A stretch of DNA of 64,000 nucleotides from Mesobacillus foraminis (GTDB lineage Bacteria; Bacillota; Bacilli; Bacillales; Cytobacillaceae). Where the stretch lies: the NCBI RefSeq assembly GCF_004340465.1, contig NZ_SLVV01000004.1, positions 186,001-250,000 on the forward strand, read 5' to 3'. Under the pieces are notes generated by a model. It was not told the DNA's origin, did no database searches, and was given only the letters and a program-made list of their open reading frames with translations. The position numbers and the translations under genes were made by a program. Below, piece after piece: positions 45,704 to 54,066 of the stretch (position 1 is the stretch's first letter; every line of letters starts with the position of its first letter).

Positions 45704-45955
45704 AAAGCCTGTCATCTCATAAGAGACGACAGGCTTTGCCTGCGTGGTACCACTCTTTTTGGTTTGCCTCCATCTGGAAACAAACCCGCTTAATGACTTC
45801 ATTACGGTCGTCAACCGTTAAGGCCTACATGGTCAGCCTTACCACTCCAGGGCGAGTTGGGGGATTTATTGACTGTCTTTCACCATCCGACAGTTCTCTG
45901 GACAATAAAGGTTCCCTTAATACTCCCATTCATTGTGTTTGAAATAATTTAAATT
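45704..45955 (-). ncRNA. T-box riboswitch, leucine type, of leuA
   Basis: On the minus strand the T-box core AGAGTGGTACCACGCAGG (about 45741-45758) precedes a terminator AAAGCCTGTCATCTC(ATAA)GAGACGACAGGCTTT (45704-45737) ending in T. The upper leader forms a stem I with a CTC triplet (complement 45854-45856) in CCAACTCGCCC as the likely specifier for tRNA-Leu. Uncharged tRNA-Leu would favour the antiterminator and leuA expression. Confidence 0.88.
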
Positions 45956-45961
45956 TTTTTC

Positions 45962-45990
45962 ATTTTATAACTTATTTTACTATTGGTCAA
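45962..45990 (-). promoter_or_regulatory. SigA-type promoter of the leuA T-box leader
   Basis: On the minus strand TTGACC, a 17-bp spacer, then TAAAAT. Transcription would start near 45955. Confidence 0.75.
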
Positions 45991-46143
45991 CCCACATTTT
46001 CATTTTCAGGAATCTTTTTGTCAATTTTTAAAACATTCTTAATTAAAACCGGAATAAATTTGATTGAGGGCTTCGACTGCCTATGCTATTTTATGTACAT
46101 TTGGTACAATATGAAAGATTCATCTTAAAGGAGAAAATTTATT

Positions 46144-47244
46144 TTGCACGAAATTGCTGATCTATTTTTAGCTAACATGACGCTGATCATTTCTTTCATG
46201 TACATTATTCTTAAATTTAAGGAATTCTTAATTATAAAAATAAAAAACATCAACAAATATATTTGGTTGGTACCATTGCTGATCAGCATATTAAGCATCT
46301 GGGTGATGCATCACCCGCTTGTGTATGAAGGAATGCGTATTGATTTAAGGGGGGTGCCGCTATTTTTTCTATCGTATTTAGGCGGGTGGAAACTTGGATT
46401 TCTCGGACTTCTTTTGCCAGTCTGGTATCGAATTGAGCTCGGCGGCCCTACTCTCATTCAGGGAATTTTGCAGGGAATTCTCATCCCTTACCTGTCTGGA
46501 GCGCTTTTTCACAAAAAGTCGGTGTATAATCCCCCCTATACTCTGCTTAGCCTGAAACCTATGATGGCCGGATTTTTTATTCAAGAAATCATAAAATCCG
46601 GACTCATGCTTCTAACTACACCGGCAACTCCCCTTTCGATTGGATTAATGATTATGTTTGAGGCAATTGCCCTATTATCGATCGCTTTGATCAACAATGA
46701 CACCAATCGCAATTTGCTGACTAAGAAAGATTTGGAATTCCAATCGAGATATGATAATATGACGAACTTGTACAATCTCCGCTATTTCAAAAACAAGGTG
46801 CATTCACTGATTTCGAATAAAAAATCGTTTGTGATTGCAATGTGTGATGTCGATCACTTTAAACATTACAATGATACAAATGGCCATCCTGCAGGCGATA
46901 CTGTTCTAAGGACCATCGGACAGCTTCTCACTGACAGCATGCGGACTGAAGATGTGTTTGCGAGATATGGAGGTGAAGAGTTTATTATTTGCTTTACAAA
47001 CGTCACGAGCCCCCAGACGGCAGCGGGCATTGCAGAGCGATTTCGGAACCTTGTAGAGACCTATCCTTTTGCTGAAGAAGAAAAACAGCCAAATGGTTCA
47101 CTTACCATCTCCATCGGCTTAAGCAGTGTATCCCATGAAAAAAGCCTTGATACTTTAATTGAAGAAGCAGACCAAGCATTGTACACTTCAAAAAGAACAG
47201 GGAAAAACTCCATTCATCTTTATCATCCAGAAGGACATTTCTAA
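46144..47244 (+). CDS. membrane diguanylate cyclase (5TM-LYT plus GGDEF)
   Basis: This 366-residue protein starts at TTG 46144 with AAAGGAG upstream. Residues about 1-185 hold six membrane segments of the 5TM-5TMR_LYT type with DLRGVPLFFLSYLGGW. Residues about 200-360 are a GGDEF domain with an intact active site, RYGGEEFI. An RTED inhibitory I-site lies five residues before GGEEF, so feedback by c-di-GMP is expected. The membrane part probably senses an external ligand. Confidence 0.9.
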   Translation: MHEIADLFLANMTLIISFMYIILKFKEFLIIKIKNINKYIWLVPLLISILSIWVMHHPLVYEGMRIDLRGVPLFFLSYLGGWKLGFLGLLLPVWYRIELGGPTLIQGILQGILIPYLSGALFHKKSVYNPPYTLLSLKPMMAGFFIQEIIKSGLMLLTTPATPLSIGLMIMFEAIALLSIALINNDTNRNLLTKKDLEFQSRYDNMTNLYNLRYFKNKVHSLISNKKSFVIAMCDVDHFKHYNDTNGHPAGDTVLRTIGQLLTDSMRTEDVFARYGGEEFIICFTNVTSPQTAAGIAERFRNLVETYPFAEEEKQPNGSLTISIGLSSVSHEKSLDTLIEEADQALYTSKRTGKNSIHLYHPEGHF

Positions 47245-47257
47245 TAATGGAAATGTC
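47234..47257 (+). terminator. terminator of the diguanylate cyclase gene
   Basis: GACATTTC and GAAATGTC overlap the stop codon, followed by TTTTTG. Confidence 0.7.
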
Positions 47258-47369
47258 TTTTTGTCTGTAATGAGGTTTTATATACCTCGTTATACAGTTA
47301 GATCTCACTGTTTGTTCAAATAAAGTATCCATTCTCAACCATTTTATTTTCAAGGCTAGCAGTGTCCTG

Positions 47370-47870
47370 TTATTTATACAGGTATAGTATATAATCCTGC
47401 ATATCCGAAGTGTGACCCAATTGCCGCAGCATGGTTGCTATATTTCCGCGATGATAGCCTCCATGGGTAACTGTATGGATCACTATTTCAGAAATGGAGA
47501 TGTCAAGTAAACCCGCATATGGATTATCGACCAAAATGGTGCTTTCCGGATTGATGTGAATGTTAAGTAGGGCTTTGTTTTCTTGTGATAAATCTCCAAA
47601 TAGTTCTTGTATTTCCTTAAGGCTTTTTCTTTCTACCTGCTCACTTAGTTGGCTCGCAGCCGCCATAGCATCCTTCATGCTTGTTCCTGAAATTATACTA
47701 AACCACATATGATCCGTTAGATAAATATGAGACAACACCTTTGATATCGAGGAAAAACCACTATTAATTTCTTGGTGATAAATGTTCTCCGGCAGTTTTT
47801 TTAATACATCAAAAATAACCCCATTTGCCCAAATATGATAATCGTACATTTTTAACGCATGCATGGTCAT
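47370..47870 (-). CDS. DinB/YfiT family putative metalloenzyme
   Basis: This 166-residue four-helix-bundle protein contains KVLSHIYLTDHMWFSII and VTHGGYHRGNIATMLRQLG; the three spaced His are the DinB metal ligands. Members often act as thiol- or DNA-damage-related enzymes, but the activity is unknown here. ATG 47870 has GGGAAGG upstream. Confidence 0.85.
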   Translation of the reverse strand: MTMHALKMYDYHIWANGVIFDVLKKLPENIYHQEINSGFSSISKVLSHIYLTDHMWFSIISGTSMKDAMAAASQLSEQVERKSLKEIQELFGDLSQENKALLNIHINPESTILVDNPYAGLLDISISEIVIHTVTHGGYHRGNIATMLRQLGHTSDMQDYILYLYK

Positions 47871-48069
47871 TTTACCTTCCCTCCATCTACCTTTATTAGT
47901 ACCTTAGAAGAAGTACTATGTTACGATACAACCCTTTTTATATATTCTATTTTGTCAGGCCTTATGCTTTAAAAAATCTCCATCTAGTTGCTTTCATGAA
48001 TAATCCTTCACCTGCTTCTATGCTTCCTTGGAATTCGGTATTTTAAAAAAATGCTCCTATAAATATAAA

Positions 48070-48096
48070 AACCACCAATCTTATGATTAGTGGTTC
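48070..48096 (-). terminator. terminator of the class A PBP gene
   Basis: AACCAC and GTGGTT arms (inner AT pairs), then TTTATATT on the minus strand. Confidence 0.65.
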
Positions 48097-48126
48097 AGAC
48101 TGTAGATAAATGGTTCTCTGCTCAGT

Positions 48127-50268
48127 TTAATCCTTTTTTTTGGTCTTAGGCTTTTTTCCTTTTTCTTTGTTTTTCGCAGCAGTTTTTTTATTGGGTTTCT
48201 CTTTTTCTTTTTTAGCTTCTTTTTTCGGTTTTGGTGCAGGCGGCACCATGTCCCGTTTTACTCCTTTGATATAAAGTTCGTTCCTTATTTTTTCCACGGA
48301 GGCTGGCTGTTTAAAATGGCTGCTGCCGCTGGAGTATTTTTGCATCATCGTTTTGAAGATTGTGTGGGATATTTTCGATTCCTCTTTATTCATAAAATGG
48401 CCTGCGCCGTTTTTTGCATATCCTGTCCAGACGGTCATCGTATAATTGGATGTATAACCAGCAAACCAGCTGTCATTCGTTGCATCCTCGGGATAACCAA
48501 ATTTGCTGATGACCTTCTTATCGAAGTTAGTGGTACCTGTTTTTCCAGCTATATCCGCTCCAGGGACAGCTGCTAATTTACCTGTTCCATTTGGCGCATT
48601 TAATACACCGCGAAGCATATCCGTAACCATAAAGGAAGTATAATCCTGCATGACACGTTTGCTATCGGGCTTGAAATCAATTACTGTTCCGTCAGGCATG
48701 ACAACTTTCGAGACAAAATGCGGTTTTGTATAAACTCCTTGATTGGCAAATGCCCCATAGGCCCCTGCCAATTGAATCGGAGATACCGTATTGCTGCCAA
48801 TGGAATAAGATTCGTAAACCTTTCCGTCCGGATAAGGGATTCCGAGAGCTTCTGAAAATTTCTTAGCCTTGTCCAAGCCTACGCTTTCCAGTGTTTTTAA
48901 CGCAGGTACATTCCTGGATTCAATCAGTGCATTCCTAATCGACATCTTGCCGGCGTAATTTTTATAGGCGTTTCGAATTGGATCTCCTGTTGAGTATTCA
49001 TATGGTTCATCGACGACCTGGTGATAAGTGGACCATTTTAAATACTCAATGGCCGGTCCGTAATCGAAAATTGGTTTAAAAGTAGAACCAGGCTGGCGCC
49101 TTAATGAAGTAACAAGGTTGTGTCCGCGGAACGTCGTTCTGTAGTCATTCCGTCCGCTGCCAATCGCTCTTATTTCACCCGTTTTGGAATCCATGAAGGT
49201 AAATGCCGCCTGAAATTCCTTGTCGGGATAAGAAACCAGGCCGCCGGAGAGTATCGAATCTGCGAGCTCCTGAGCTTTAGGGTCGATCGTCAGGTAAATC
49301 TGCAGTCCATCTTTACTGATGTCGACATTCTTGAGCTTTGCCTCTACTTCTCTGACAGCACCATCTAAAAATGCTTCATATGGCATTCCCTTGTTCGCTT
49401 CATTCTTCACGATTCCCTCCGTAACAGGAACCTTACTGGCGCTTTCCATTTCAGTTTTCGAAAGATATCCGTGTCTGTTCATTAAGGTTAGAACCATATT
49501 CCGCCGGTCTGTTGCTGCTTTAAGATTTTCCTTTTTAGTGGGATCATAGTTGTTAGGGCTTTGAGTGAGGCCCGCCAGCATGGCAGCCTGTGGAAGTGTC
49601 AGCTTATTAAGATCCTTCAGTTCAAGCCCATAATAGTTTTCAGCAGCTGATGCCACACCGTAGGAACGGTTCCCAAGGTTGATTTTATTCACATACATGG
49701 CCAGTATTTCTTTTTTGCTGTATTGCTGTTCAAGCTTGTATGCCAGGTACCATTCCTGAACTTTTCGCTTTATGGTTTTTTCAGGGGACAGGAAAGAGTT
49801 CTTGATCACTTGCTGGGTGATCGTGCTTCCGCCCTGGCTGCCGAATTCTCCTGTAATGTTCTCCATTATGGCTTTGGCCGTTCTTTTAATGTCCACTCCC
49901 TGGTGCTCATAAAAGCGGCTGTCCTCCGTAGCGATAATCGCTTCCTCAAGCTGTCTCGGAATTTGTTCGTAACTTATTTTTGTACGGTGTTCTGTCCCAT
50001 ATTCATGAATGAAGTTGCCGTCCATGTCATAAAACTTGGAAGACAGCGGATCCTCCAATTTTGACTTGCTCAATTCAGGCACATCTTGAATAAAAGCATA
50101 AACCGTGCCTCCAATTGCTCCAAGGCAGAATAAGCCAAATAACACAAAACCAATCATCAGCTTGATGAAAAAAGTGAAGTGCTTTTTGTTCCTTTTGTTC
50201 TTCCTATTTTGTTTTCCGGCCAATCTCCGTTCTTCTCTTGTTTGATAAGTTAATGTCATGATGATCAT
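48127..50268 (-). CDS. class A penicillin-binding protein (transglycosylase/transpeptidase)
   Basis: This 713-residue protein is anchored by a helix at about 33-55 after a basic tail. A GT51 transglycosylase (ATEDSRFYEHQGVDIKR, GGSTITQQVIKN) is followed by a transpeptidase with SxxK in PGSTFKP, SxN in ESRNVPA and KTGT in AGKTGTTN. It polymerises and cross-links peptidoglycan. The length is close to B. subtilis PbpF (714), but the Pro/Lys-rich C-terminal tail (KPKKEAKKEKEKPNKK) is distinctive. It is a single gene. Confidence 0.92.
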   Translation of the reverse strand: MIIMTLTYQTREERRLAGKQNRKNKRNKKHFTFFIKLMIGFVLFGLFCLGAIGGTVYAFIQDVPELSKSKLEDPLSSKFYDMDGNFIHEYGTEHRTKISYEQIPRQLEEAIIATEDSRFYEHQGVDIKRTAKAIMENITGEFGSQGGSTITQQVIKNSFLSPEKTIKRKVQEWYLAYKLEQQYSKKEILAMYVNKINLGNRSYGVASAAENYYGLELKDLNKLTLPQAAMLAGLTQSPNNYDPTKKENLKAATDRRNMVLTLMNRHGYLSKTEMESASKVPVTEGIVKNEANKGMPYEAFLDGAVREVEAKLKNVDISKDGLQIYLTIDPKAQELADSILSGGLVSYPDKEFQAAFTFMDSKTGEIRAIGSGRNDYRTTFRGHNLVTSLRRQPGSTFKPIFDYGPAIEYLKWSTYHQVVDEPYEYSTGDPIRNAYKNYAGKMSIRNALIESRNVPALKTLESVGLDKAKKFSEALGIPYPDGKVYESYSIGSNTVSPIQLAGAYGAFANQGVYTKPHFVSKVVMPDGTVIDFKPDSKRVMQDYTSFMVTDMLRGVLNAPNGTGKLAAVPGADIAGKTGTTNFDKKVISKFGYPEDATNDSWFAGYTSNYTMTVWTGYAKNGAGHFMNKEESKISHTIFKTMMQKYSSGSSHFKQPASVEKIRNELYIKGVKRDMVPPAPKPKKEAKKEKEKPNKKTAAKNKEKGKKPKTKKKD

Positions 50269-50347
50269 ATCCTGCCTTTTCCCAACACAATGATGATTCT
50301 TTTGAAACTTGATAAAGGTGTAACCATTAATTTAATCTTTATTCCCG

Positions 50348-50557
50348 TTATTTCAAAGGTGAAACACGGATATAACGAATGAGGGATGTATCAAGCCGGT
50401 CCGATCCTTTCTCAGTACGGATCTTTAAAAACTTTGAAGTAGCCGCCCTCCTCATCAAACTTTCAAAGACTTCACTCGCGTTTATATTTATATCCAGAAT
50501 AATATTTTCAGTTTCCACACGGTCCTCAAGAATATAGCAAACTCTGTATTTTTTCAT
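50348..50557 (-). CDS. 69-residue hypothetical protein
   Basis: ATG 50557 has AAGGTG upstream. The sequence begins MKKYRVCYILEDRVETENII and includes SKFLKIRTEKGSDRLDTSLI and RYIRVSP. The pattern suggests a compact beta-alpha-beta fold, with no family recognised. It lies upstream of the PBP gene on the same strand, 79 bp away. Confidence 0.6.
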   Translation of the reverse strand: MKKYRVCYILEDRVETENIILDININASEVFESLMRRAATSKFLKIRTEKGSDRLDTSLIRYIRVSPLK

Positions 50558-50698
50558 ATTTCAACACCTTATTCCAAATTTATCTAGAGGAATTCTATTT
50601 TATACTGGATAATATACGTAGAATGATGTCTGTTTTTGGGGGTTTACGTCGAATACACAATTGTATAGGGATTCAAACTCTATGTAGATGCGCAAAAA

Positions 50699-50730
50699 AA
50701 AGACTGCAGGAAATTTCAATCTCAGTCTTT
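50699..50730 (-). terminator. second tandem terminator of the QFNRF-repeat gene
   Basis: AAGACTG and CAGTCTT arms, then eight T on the minus strand. Confidence 0.65.
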
Positions 50731-50751
50731 AGTCGTGATTGGCTGCAATTG

Positions 50752-50775
50752 AAAAGAGGGCAGCTGCCCTCTTTT
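50752..50775. terminator. first tandem terminator of the QFNRF-repeat gene
   Basis: A 24-bp perfect palindrome, AAAAGAGGGCAG/CTGCCCTCTTTT. It has no loop, so the centre must open. Confidence 0.6.
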
Positions 50776-50823
50776 AGTGTGTTTTGATAAGATTCATTCC
50801 TTTGAAACAAACAAGAAGAAAAT

Positions 50824-51192
50824 TTATTCTTCTTCTTCAAGCATCATTTCTTGAAGTAATCGTTTTTCTTCAGCTGTTAACCTTCCAAGCTTCCGCAGAA
50901 GATTTTGATTCAATTGAAGGTTCGCTTCTAGTTCTTCTGCTGCAAATAATTTTTTACGCTTCTTTTTGCAATTGTCTTTGCAGCAGCAGTTGCAGATGCA
51001 TTTATTGCACTGCTGGCACGGATTAAATCGGTGACATTGGTTGCATTGATTAAAGCGGTTAAACTGGTTGCATTGATTAAAGCGATTAAATTGACCGCAT
51101 TGGTTAAAGCGGTTGAATTGGTTACAGTGGTCAAAGCGGTTGAATTGCTTGCATGGATCAAATCTGTTAAATTGATGGCAATCTGAACACAT
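50824..51192 (-). CDS. Cys-rich QFNRF-repeat protein, probably spore coat or crust
   Basis: A 122-residue protein. Residues 7-51 are five 9-residue repeats of QFNRF-x-x-C-x, with a sixth degenerate copy to 60. A Cys cluster follows (CQQCNKCICNCCCKDNC), then a basic stretch and an acidic helical C-terminus (LQEMMLEEEE). The repeats give evenly spaced Cys and aromatic residues, as in cross-linked coat proteins. AAGGGGGG precedes ATG 51192. An AGACAAG sequence upstream (51243) recalls SpoIIID sites but at a different spacing from the 52-54 kb modules. Confidence 0.65.
   Translation of the reverse strand: MCSDCHQFNRFDPCKQFNRFDHCNQFNRFNQCGQFNRFNQCNQFNRFNQCNQCHRFNPCQQCNKCICNCCCKDNCKKKRKKLFAAEELEANLQLNQNLLRKLGRLTAEEKRLLQEMMLEEEE
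51013..51174 (-). repeat. 27-bp coding tandem repeat, 5 full and 1 degenerate copy
   Basis: Each unit encodes QFNRF-x-x-C-x; the third to fifth copies are nearly identical. Confidence 0.85.
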
Positions 51193-51744
51193 TCCTTCTT
51201 CCCCCCTTTATATAAGAACTTACTTTATTTTATTCTGGGAGAAGACAAGCTGTGAGGGCAAATACCCTGTTCTCTATTTAATTAATGAAGCTCCCCCTAT
51301 TTATACATCTACTGCATAAAAAATGAATAAATCCCCCCTATTCACTCGTGGAATTTTTGCCTGGCAAAATGCTAGTTCCAATTTAGTTCATTTTATTATC
51401 TTCAGTTCTACTCATCGTTTGCCCCGAGCCCATACACTTTTCAGCAAGCTTCCCTTTTGACAGCCTTTTAGCTTCCCTTCATTCTTTGATATGGTTGTTC
51501 ATTAAACCTAATTTTTGCGTTGAATTGAAATAAAGCATATAAGAACCCATGACACATCATCAAATCAATACCCGTTAAATACTACAAAGCTTCCTGGCAA
51601 AAATGGACCATAATCGAACCGTAGGTATATTTTTCATAGATTTCACCAAGTACTTGGGAATGCAGAAACCCTTCTCAATAATATGAATTATGATTATTCA
51701 ATTATCCCGCTTAAGGAGGTTTTGGCAATAATAGGAAAATAAAA
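51193..51744. other. intergenic, no supported gene
   Basis: Short frames exist (one 31-codon stretch with KLAEKCMGSGQTMSRTEDNK) but none has a start plus ribosome site. Confidence 0.35.
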
Positions 51745-51779
51745 AGGCAGCGAATTCCCTGGTGGAAAATCACTGCCTC
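51745..51779 (-). terminator. terminator of the 43-residue Cys protein gene
   Basis: AGGCAG and CTGCCT arms with inner pairing, then TTTTT on the minus strand. Confidence 0.7.
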
Positions 51780-51809
51780 ATTGAAATTATATATATAGAT
51801 AGACTTGTG

Positions 51810-51941
51810 TTAAAACCATAATCTTTTATGATAGTCATATTCAGGGATGTCGAAAACCTCATCCCCATCTGTTTTTGGGGTACATTCTTCACATGGTTCT
51901 TCAGACTGGTTATGTGTACATTGTTCAATTAAAAGTTCCAT
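51810..51941 (-). CDS. 43-residue acidic Cys-containing peptide
   Basis: ATG 51941 is seven bases after GAGGGGAG. The sequence includes LLIEQCTHNQSEEPCEECTP, then DGDEVFDIPEYDYHKRLWF at the end. It has three Cys with one CxxC and an aromatic C-terminus. Its own terminator supports a real gene. Unknown family. Confidence 0.6.
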   Translation of the reverse strand: MELLIEQCTHNQSEEPCEECTPKTDGDEVFDIPEYDYHKRLWF

Positions 51942-52224
51942 TGCTTGTCTCCCCTCTCTTAAATCTACTATTTCTACTATCTATATTACAGGTAGCGCTT
52001 ACATATGTCTGGTGTTTTTTATTGGAAATAGTAAATTTTGCTGAATGAATTGTTATGATAGTATTAATTAGTTCTAAGTTAAAAAGCGTATAGCTATAGT
52101 TCCTGCGAGAATGTACTTATACATTTTTGGCTCGGGGAAATATCAATCGCAATCTTGGTTATCTAAAAGGATCCCTGGCACGATGCGGGAGGAATCGTGT
52201 TTATTACCGCTATAGATTAATAAA

Positions 52225-52250
52225 GAGATAGCTGCTGTCAGCTATCTCTC
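52225..52250 (-). terminator. terminator of paralog A
   Basis: AGAGATAGCTG(CTGT)CAGCTATCTCT, then TTTATT on the minus strand. It resembles the hairpin after paralog C. Confidence 0.75.
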
Positions 52251-52255
52251 TAACA

Positions 52256-52504
52256 TTACTCTTCTTCTTCTGCTACAGCTTCCTCTTCTTCCTCAGCTGC
52301 CTCAGCTGCACCAAACAGGATGCCATTGATGTTTTTAGCTTCGTATGCACCAATTTGTCCATTTACATCGAAGTACGCCAATCCCTCTTTGTCGTTAATG
52401 AATTGAGTTACATCTGCCGTTGCTCCATTTATCAGGATACGGCCAACTGCGTAACCAGGAGGTAACTTTTTCATCAAGTCCTTAATTTTTTTTGCTTTTG
52501 CCAT
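52256..52504 (-). CDS. paralog A of the I-N-G-I-L-F-G small protein family
   Basis: An 82-residue protein; ATG 52504 is correctly placed after AGGAGG. Layout: basic start (AKAKKIKDLMKKL), core PPGYAVGRILINGATADV with AYFDVNGQIGAYE and NINGILFG, then an acidic tail of Glu and Ala (AAEEEEEAVAEEEE). No known family is recognised. It is one of four tandem paralogs with separate promoters and terminators. The upstream module suggests expression in the sporulating mother cell. The Glu tail could bind cations or partner basic coat proteins; this is speculative. Confidence 0.7.
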   Translation of the reverse strand: MAKAKKIKDLMKKLPPGYAVGRILINGATADVTQFINDKEGLAYFDVNGQIGAYEAKNINGILFGAAEAAEEEEEAVAEEEE

Positions 52505-52558
52505 AAAATCCACCTCCTTTCTGCTTTAATTTTCCCTCTGATTTATCAGGGTTAGTAT

Positions 52559-52595
52559 AGTGTATTTACAACCAGCCATTTTTGAATGGGACAAG
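52559..52595 (-). promoter_or_regulatory. SigE-like promoter with SpoIIID-like box, paralog A
   Basis: The minus-strand -10 AATACACT is at 52559-52566; GGACAAG on the plus strand at 52589-52595 is offset by 30 bp and overlaps the -35 area. Confidence 0.5.
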
Positions 52596-52732
52596 CGTTC
52601 AATTTTTTAAAAAAGGCTAATGTTCTATTATCTTTTTTAACGTTGATTTATCCACATTAATCTTCTGAATCATCAGCCTCAAACTGGCAAATCCTTGTGG
52701 CTTGAGTGCAAAACTTGGGTTGACCTAAAAAA

Positions 52733-52756
52733 AGAGAGAGCCGGATTGCTTTCTCT
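52733..52756 (-). terminator. terminator of paralog B
   Basis: Imperfect AGAGAGAG/CTTTCTCT stem, then TTTTTTT on the minus strand. Confidence 0.5.
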
Positions 52757-52772
52757 GCCTTTTTTACATTTT

Positions 52773-53042
52773 TTATTCCCTAGGCTTACCTGTCCCGAAT
52801 AGAATGCCATTAATATCCTTGGTCTCATAAGCAATTAATTGATTATTAACCAAAAAATAAGCTACTCCGTCCTTTTCATTGATAAATCTTGTTACTTCTT
52901 CTTTGACCCCATTCACCAGGATGTGGGATACCGGAAAACCAGAAGGCAATCTCTTTATGAGGTCCCCGACTTTTTTTGGCTCCTTCCCGGCAGGCAAATC
53001 TGTAATTGGATTGGACATTTGGGCCTTTTTTCGTTTTGGCAT
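52773..53042 (-). CDS. paralog B of the I-N-G-I-L-F-G small protein family
   Basis: 89 residues from ATG 53042 (AGGAAG upstream; the frame is open to 53093). The basic N-terminus is longer (PKRKKAQMSNPITDLPAG), the core reads LPSGFPVSHILVNGVKEEV, then AYFLVNNQLIAYE and DINGILFG. Unlike its siblings it ends in GTGKPRE with no acidic tail. Its promoter module is the most diverged (GGACCAG). It may be a decaying or specialised member. Confidence 0.65.
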   Translation of the reverse strand: MPKRKKAQMSNPITDLPAGKEPKKVGDLIKRLPSGFPVSHILVNGVKEEVTRFINEKDGVAYFLVNNQLIAYETKDINGILFGTGKPRE

Positions 53043-53108
53043 TATCGTCCACTTCCTTTCTTTCTGTCTATCAATCTTATATCCGTCTTTCATTTATACA
53101 GGTTCTAT

Positions 53109-53143
53109 ATTATATTCTGATTTTTATACCCTGTATGGACCAG
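53109..53143 (-). promoter_or_regulatory. SigE-like promoter with diverged SpoIIID-like box, paralog B
   Basis: -10 AATATAAT (minus strand, 53109-53116); GGACCAG at 53137-53143, offset 28 bp. Confidence 0.35.
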
Positions 53144-53223
53144 AGTCCTTACTTGGGAAACTTTATTTTACGCTGCTTTTATGTAAAACTGGAAAAGGGA
53201 AGGATTAGCATCCATCACAAGAA

Positions 53224-53249
53224 AAGAGACAGCATGAAAGCTATCTCTT
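53224..53249 (-). terminator. terminator of paralog C
   Basis: AAGAGACAGC and GCTATCTCTT arms, then TTCTT on the minus strand. Confidence 0.65.
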
Positions 53250-53261
53250 CAAATGTATTCC

Positions 53262-53558
53262 TTATGCTTCTTCCTCTTCTTCTGCCGCCTCAGCCGCTCC
53301 AAAAAGGATTCCATTGATATTTCTAGCTTCGTAGGCCCCAACTTGGCCATCAACATTGAAATAAGCCAAACCGTCCTTTTCGTTTAAGAACATTGTAACA
53401 TCTTCAGTAGCTCCCTTAACCATGATGCGGGATACTGGATAGCCAGGAGGCAATTTTTTGATAAGGTCTTTAACCTTTTTCACCTTTTTTCGTTTAGGCA
53501 TTGCTTCTGCAGCAGTATTCTCAGCTTGTGCCATTTCACAATTTTTGCGTTTTCCCAT
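53262..53558 (-). CDS. paralog C of the I-N-G-I-L-F-G small protein family
   Basis: 98 residues from ATG 53558 (AAGGAGG upstream). The N-terminus has an extra segment, CEMAQAENTAAEAMPKRKK, before the shared VKDLIKKLPPGYPVSRIMV. AYFNVDGQVGAYE, NINGILFG and the tail AAEAAEEEEEA follow. It is closest to paralog A, which suggests a recent duplication; the two even share similar terminator hairpins. Confidence 0.7.
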   Translation of the reverse strand: MGKRKNCEMAQAENTAAEAMPKRKKVKKVKDLIKKLPPGYPVSRIMVKGATEDVTMFLNEKDGLAYFNVDGQVGAYEARNINGILFGAAEAAEEEEEA

Positions 53559-53607
53559 ACTAGTCACCTCCTTTTTATAATTCCCTCTGCTTTGACAGGG
53601 TTACTAT

Positions 53608-53643
53608 ATTTTATTTTCAAACTGCCTTTTTGTATGGGACAAG
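53608..53643 (-). promoter_or_regulatory. SigE-like promoter with SpoIIID-like box, paralog C
   Basis: -10 AATAAAAT (minus strand, 53608-53615); GGACAAG at 53637-53643, offset 29 bp. Confidence 0.5.
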
Positions 53644-53734
53644 GGTTTAGGTTTGATAAAAAGGGCTAATGATGATTAACTTTTTCAGAATTCAGTCTGA
53701 CTGATTTTATGAACCAGGCAGACTGTTTGTTAGG

Positions 53735-54016
53735 TTAATAATGATACTTGCAGTTGCAAGGCTCTATAATGCCTCCGCCTTCCTCTTCTTCTTCACCAGC
53801 TGCGTCTGCAACACCAAAAAGGATCCCGTCAATGGTGCAAATATCATACACAGCGACTTGGCCACCTGACTGAAAATAGGCTCTCCCATTGCTTGAATGA
53901 GAGTAAATTCCACCTTCAGCAACTGCTCCATTAACTAGAATCTGTGCCACAGGATAGCCTGGAGGCATATTTTTTAGAAGGGCCTCTATATGAGAATGCC
54001 TGACTCGTTTTTTCAT
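53735..54016 (-). CDS. paralog D of the I-N-G-I-L-F-G small protein family
   Basis: 93 residues from ATG 54016 (GGGAGG upstream). It is the most diverged copy: basic start KKRVRHSHIEALLKNM, PPGYPVAQILVNGAVAEGG, AYFQSGGQVAVYD, TIDGILFG, acidic VADAAGEEEEEGGG, then a unique ending EPCNCKYHY. The CxC-Lys-Tyr-His-Tyr end could allow cross-linking or metal binding. It is the farthest right of the four. Confidence 0.7.
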   Translation of the reverse strand: MKKRVRHSHIEALLKNMPPGYPVAQILVNGAVAEGGIYSHSSNGRAYFQSGGQVAVYDICTIDGILFGVADAAGEEEEEGGGIIEPCNCKYHY

Positions 54017-54066
54017 TTTTTCACCTCCCTTTCTATATAAATGGTCCTTTTTACAAGGAATACTAT

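Noticed and set aside
51226-51249. SpoIIID-like AGACAAG and ATTTTATT before the QFNRF-repeat gene as a sixth copy of the module
   Set aside because: The two elements are only 16 bp apart, not 28-30, so the geometry differs from the other five.
51991-52006. cre-like sequence TGTAAGCGCTACCT upstream of the 43-residue peptide
   Set aside because: It lacks the final CA of the consensus and has no metabolic context.
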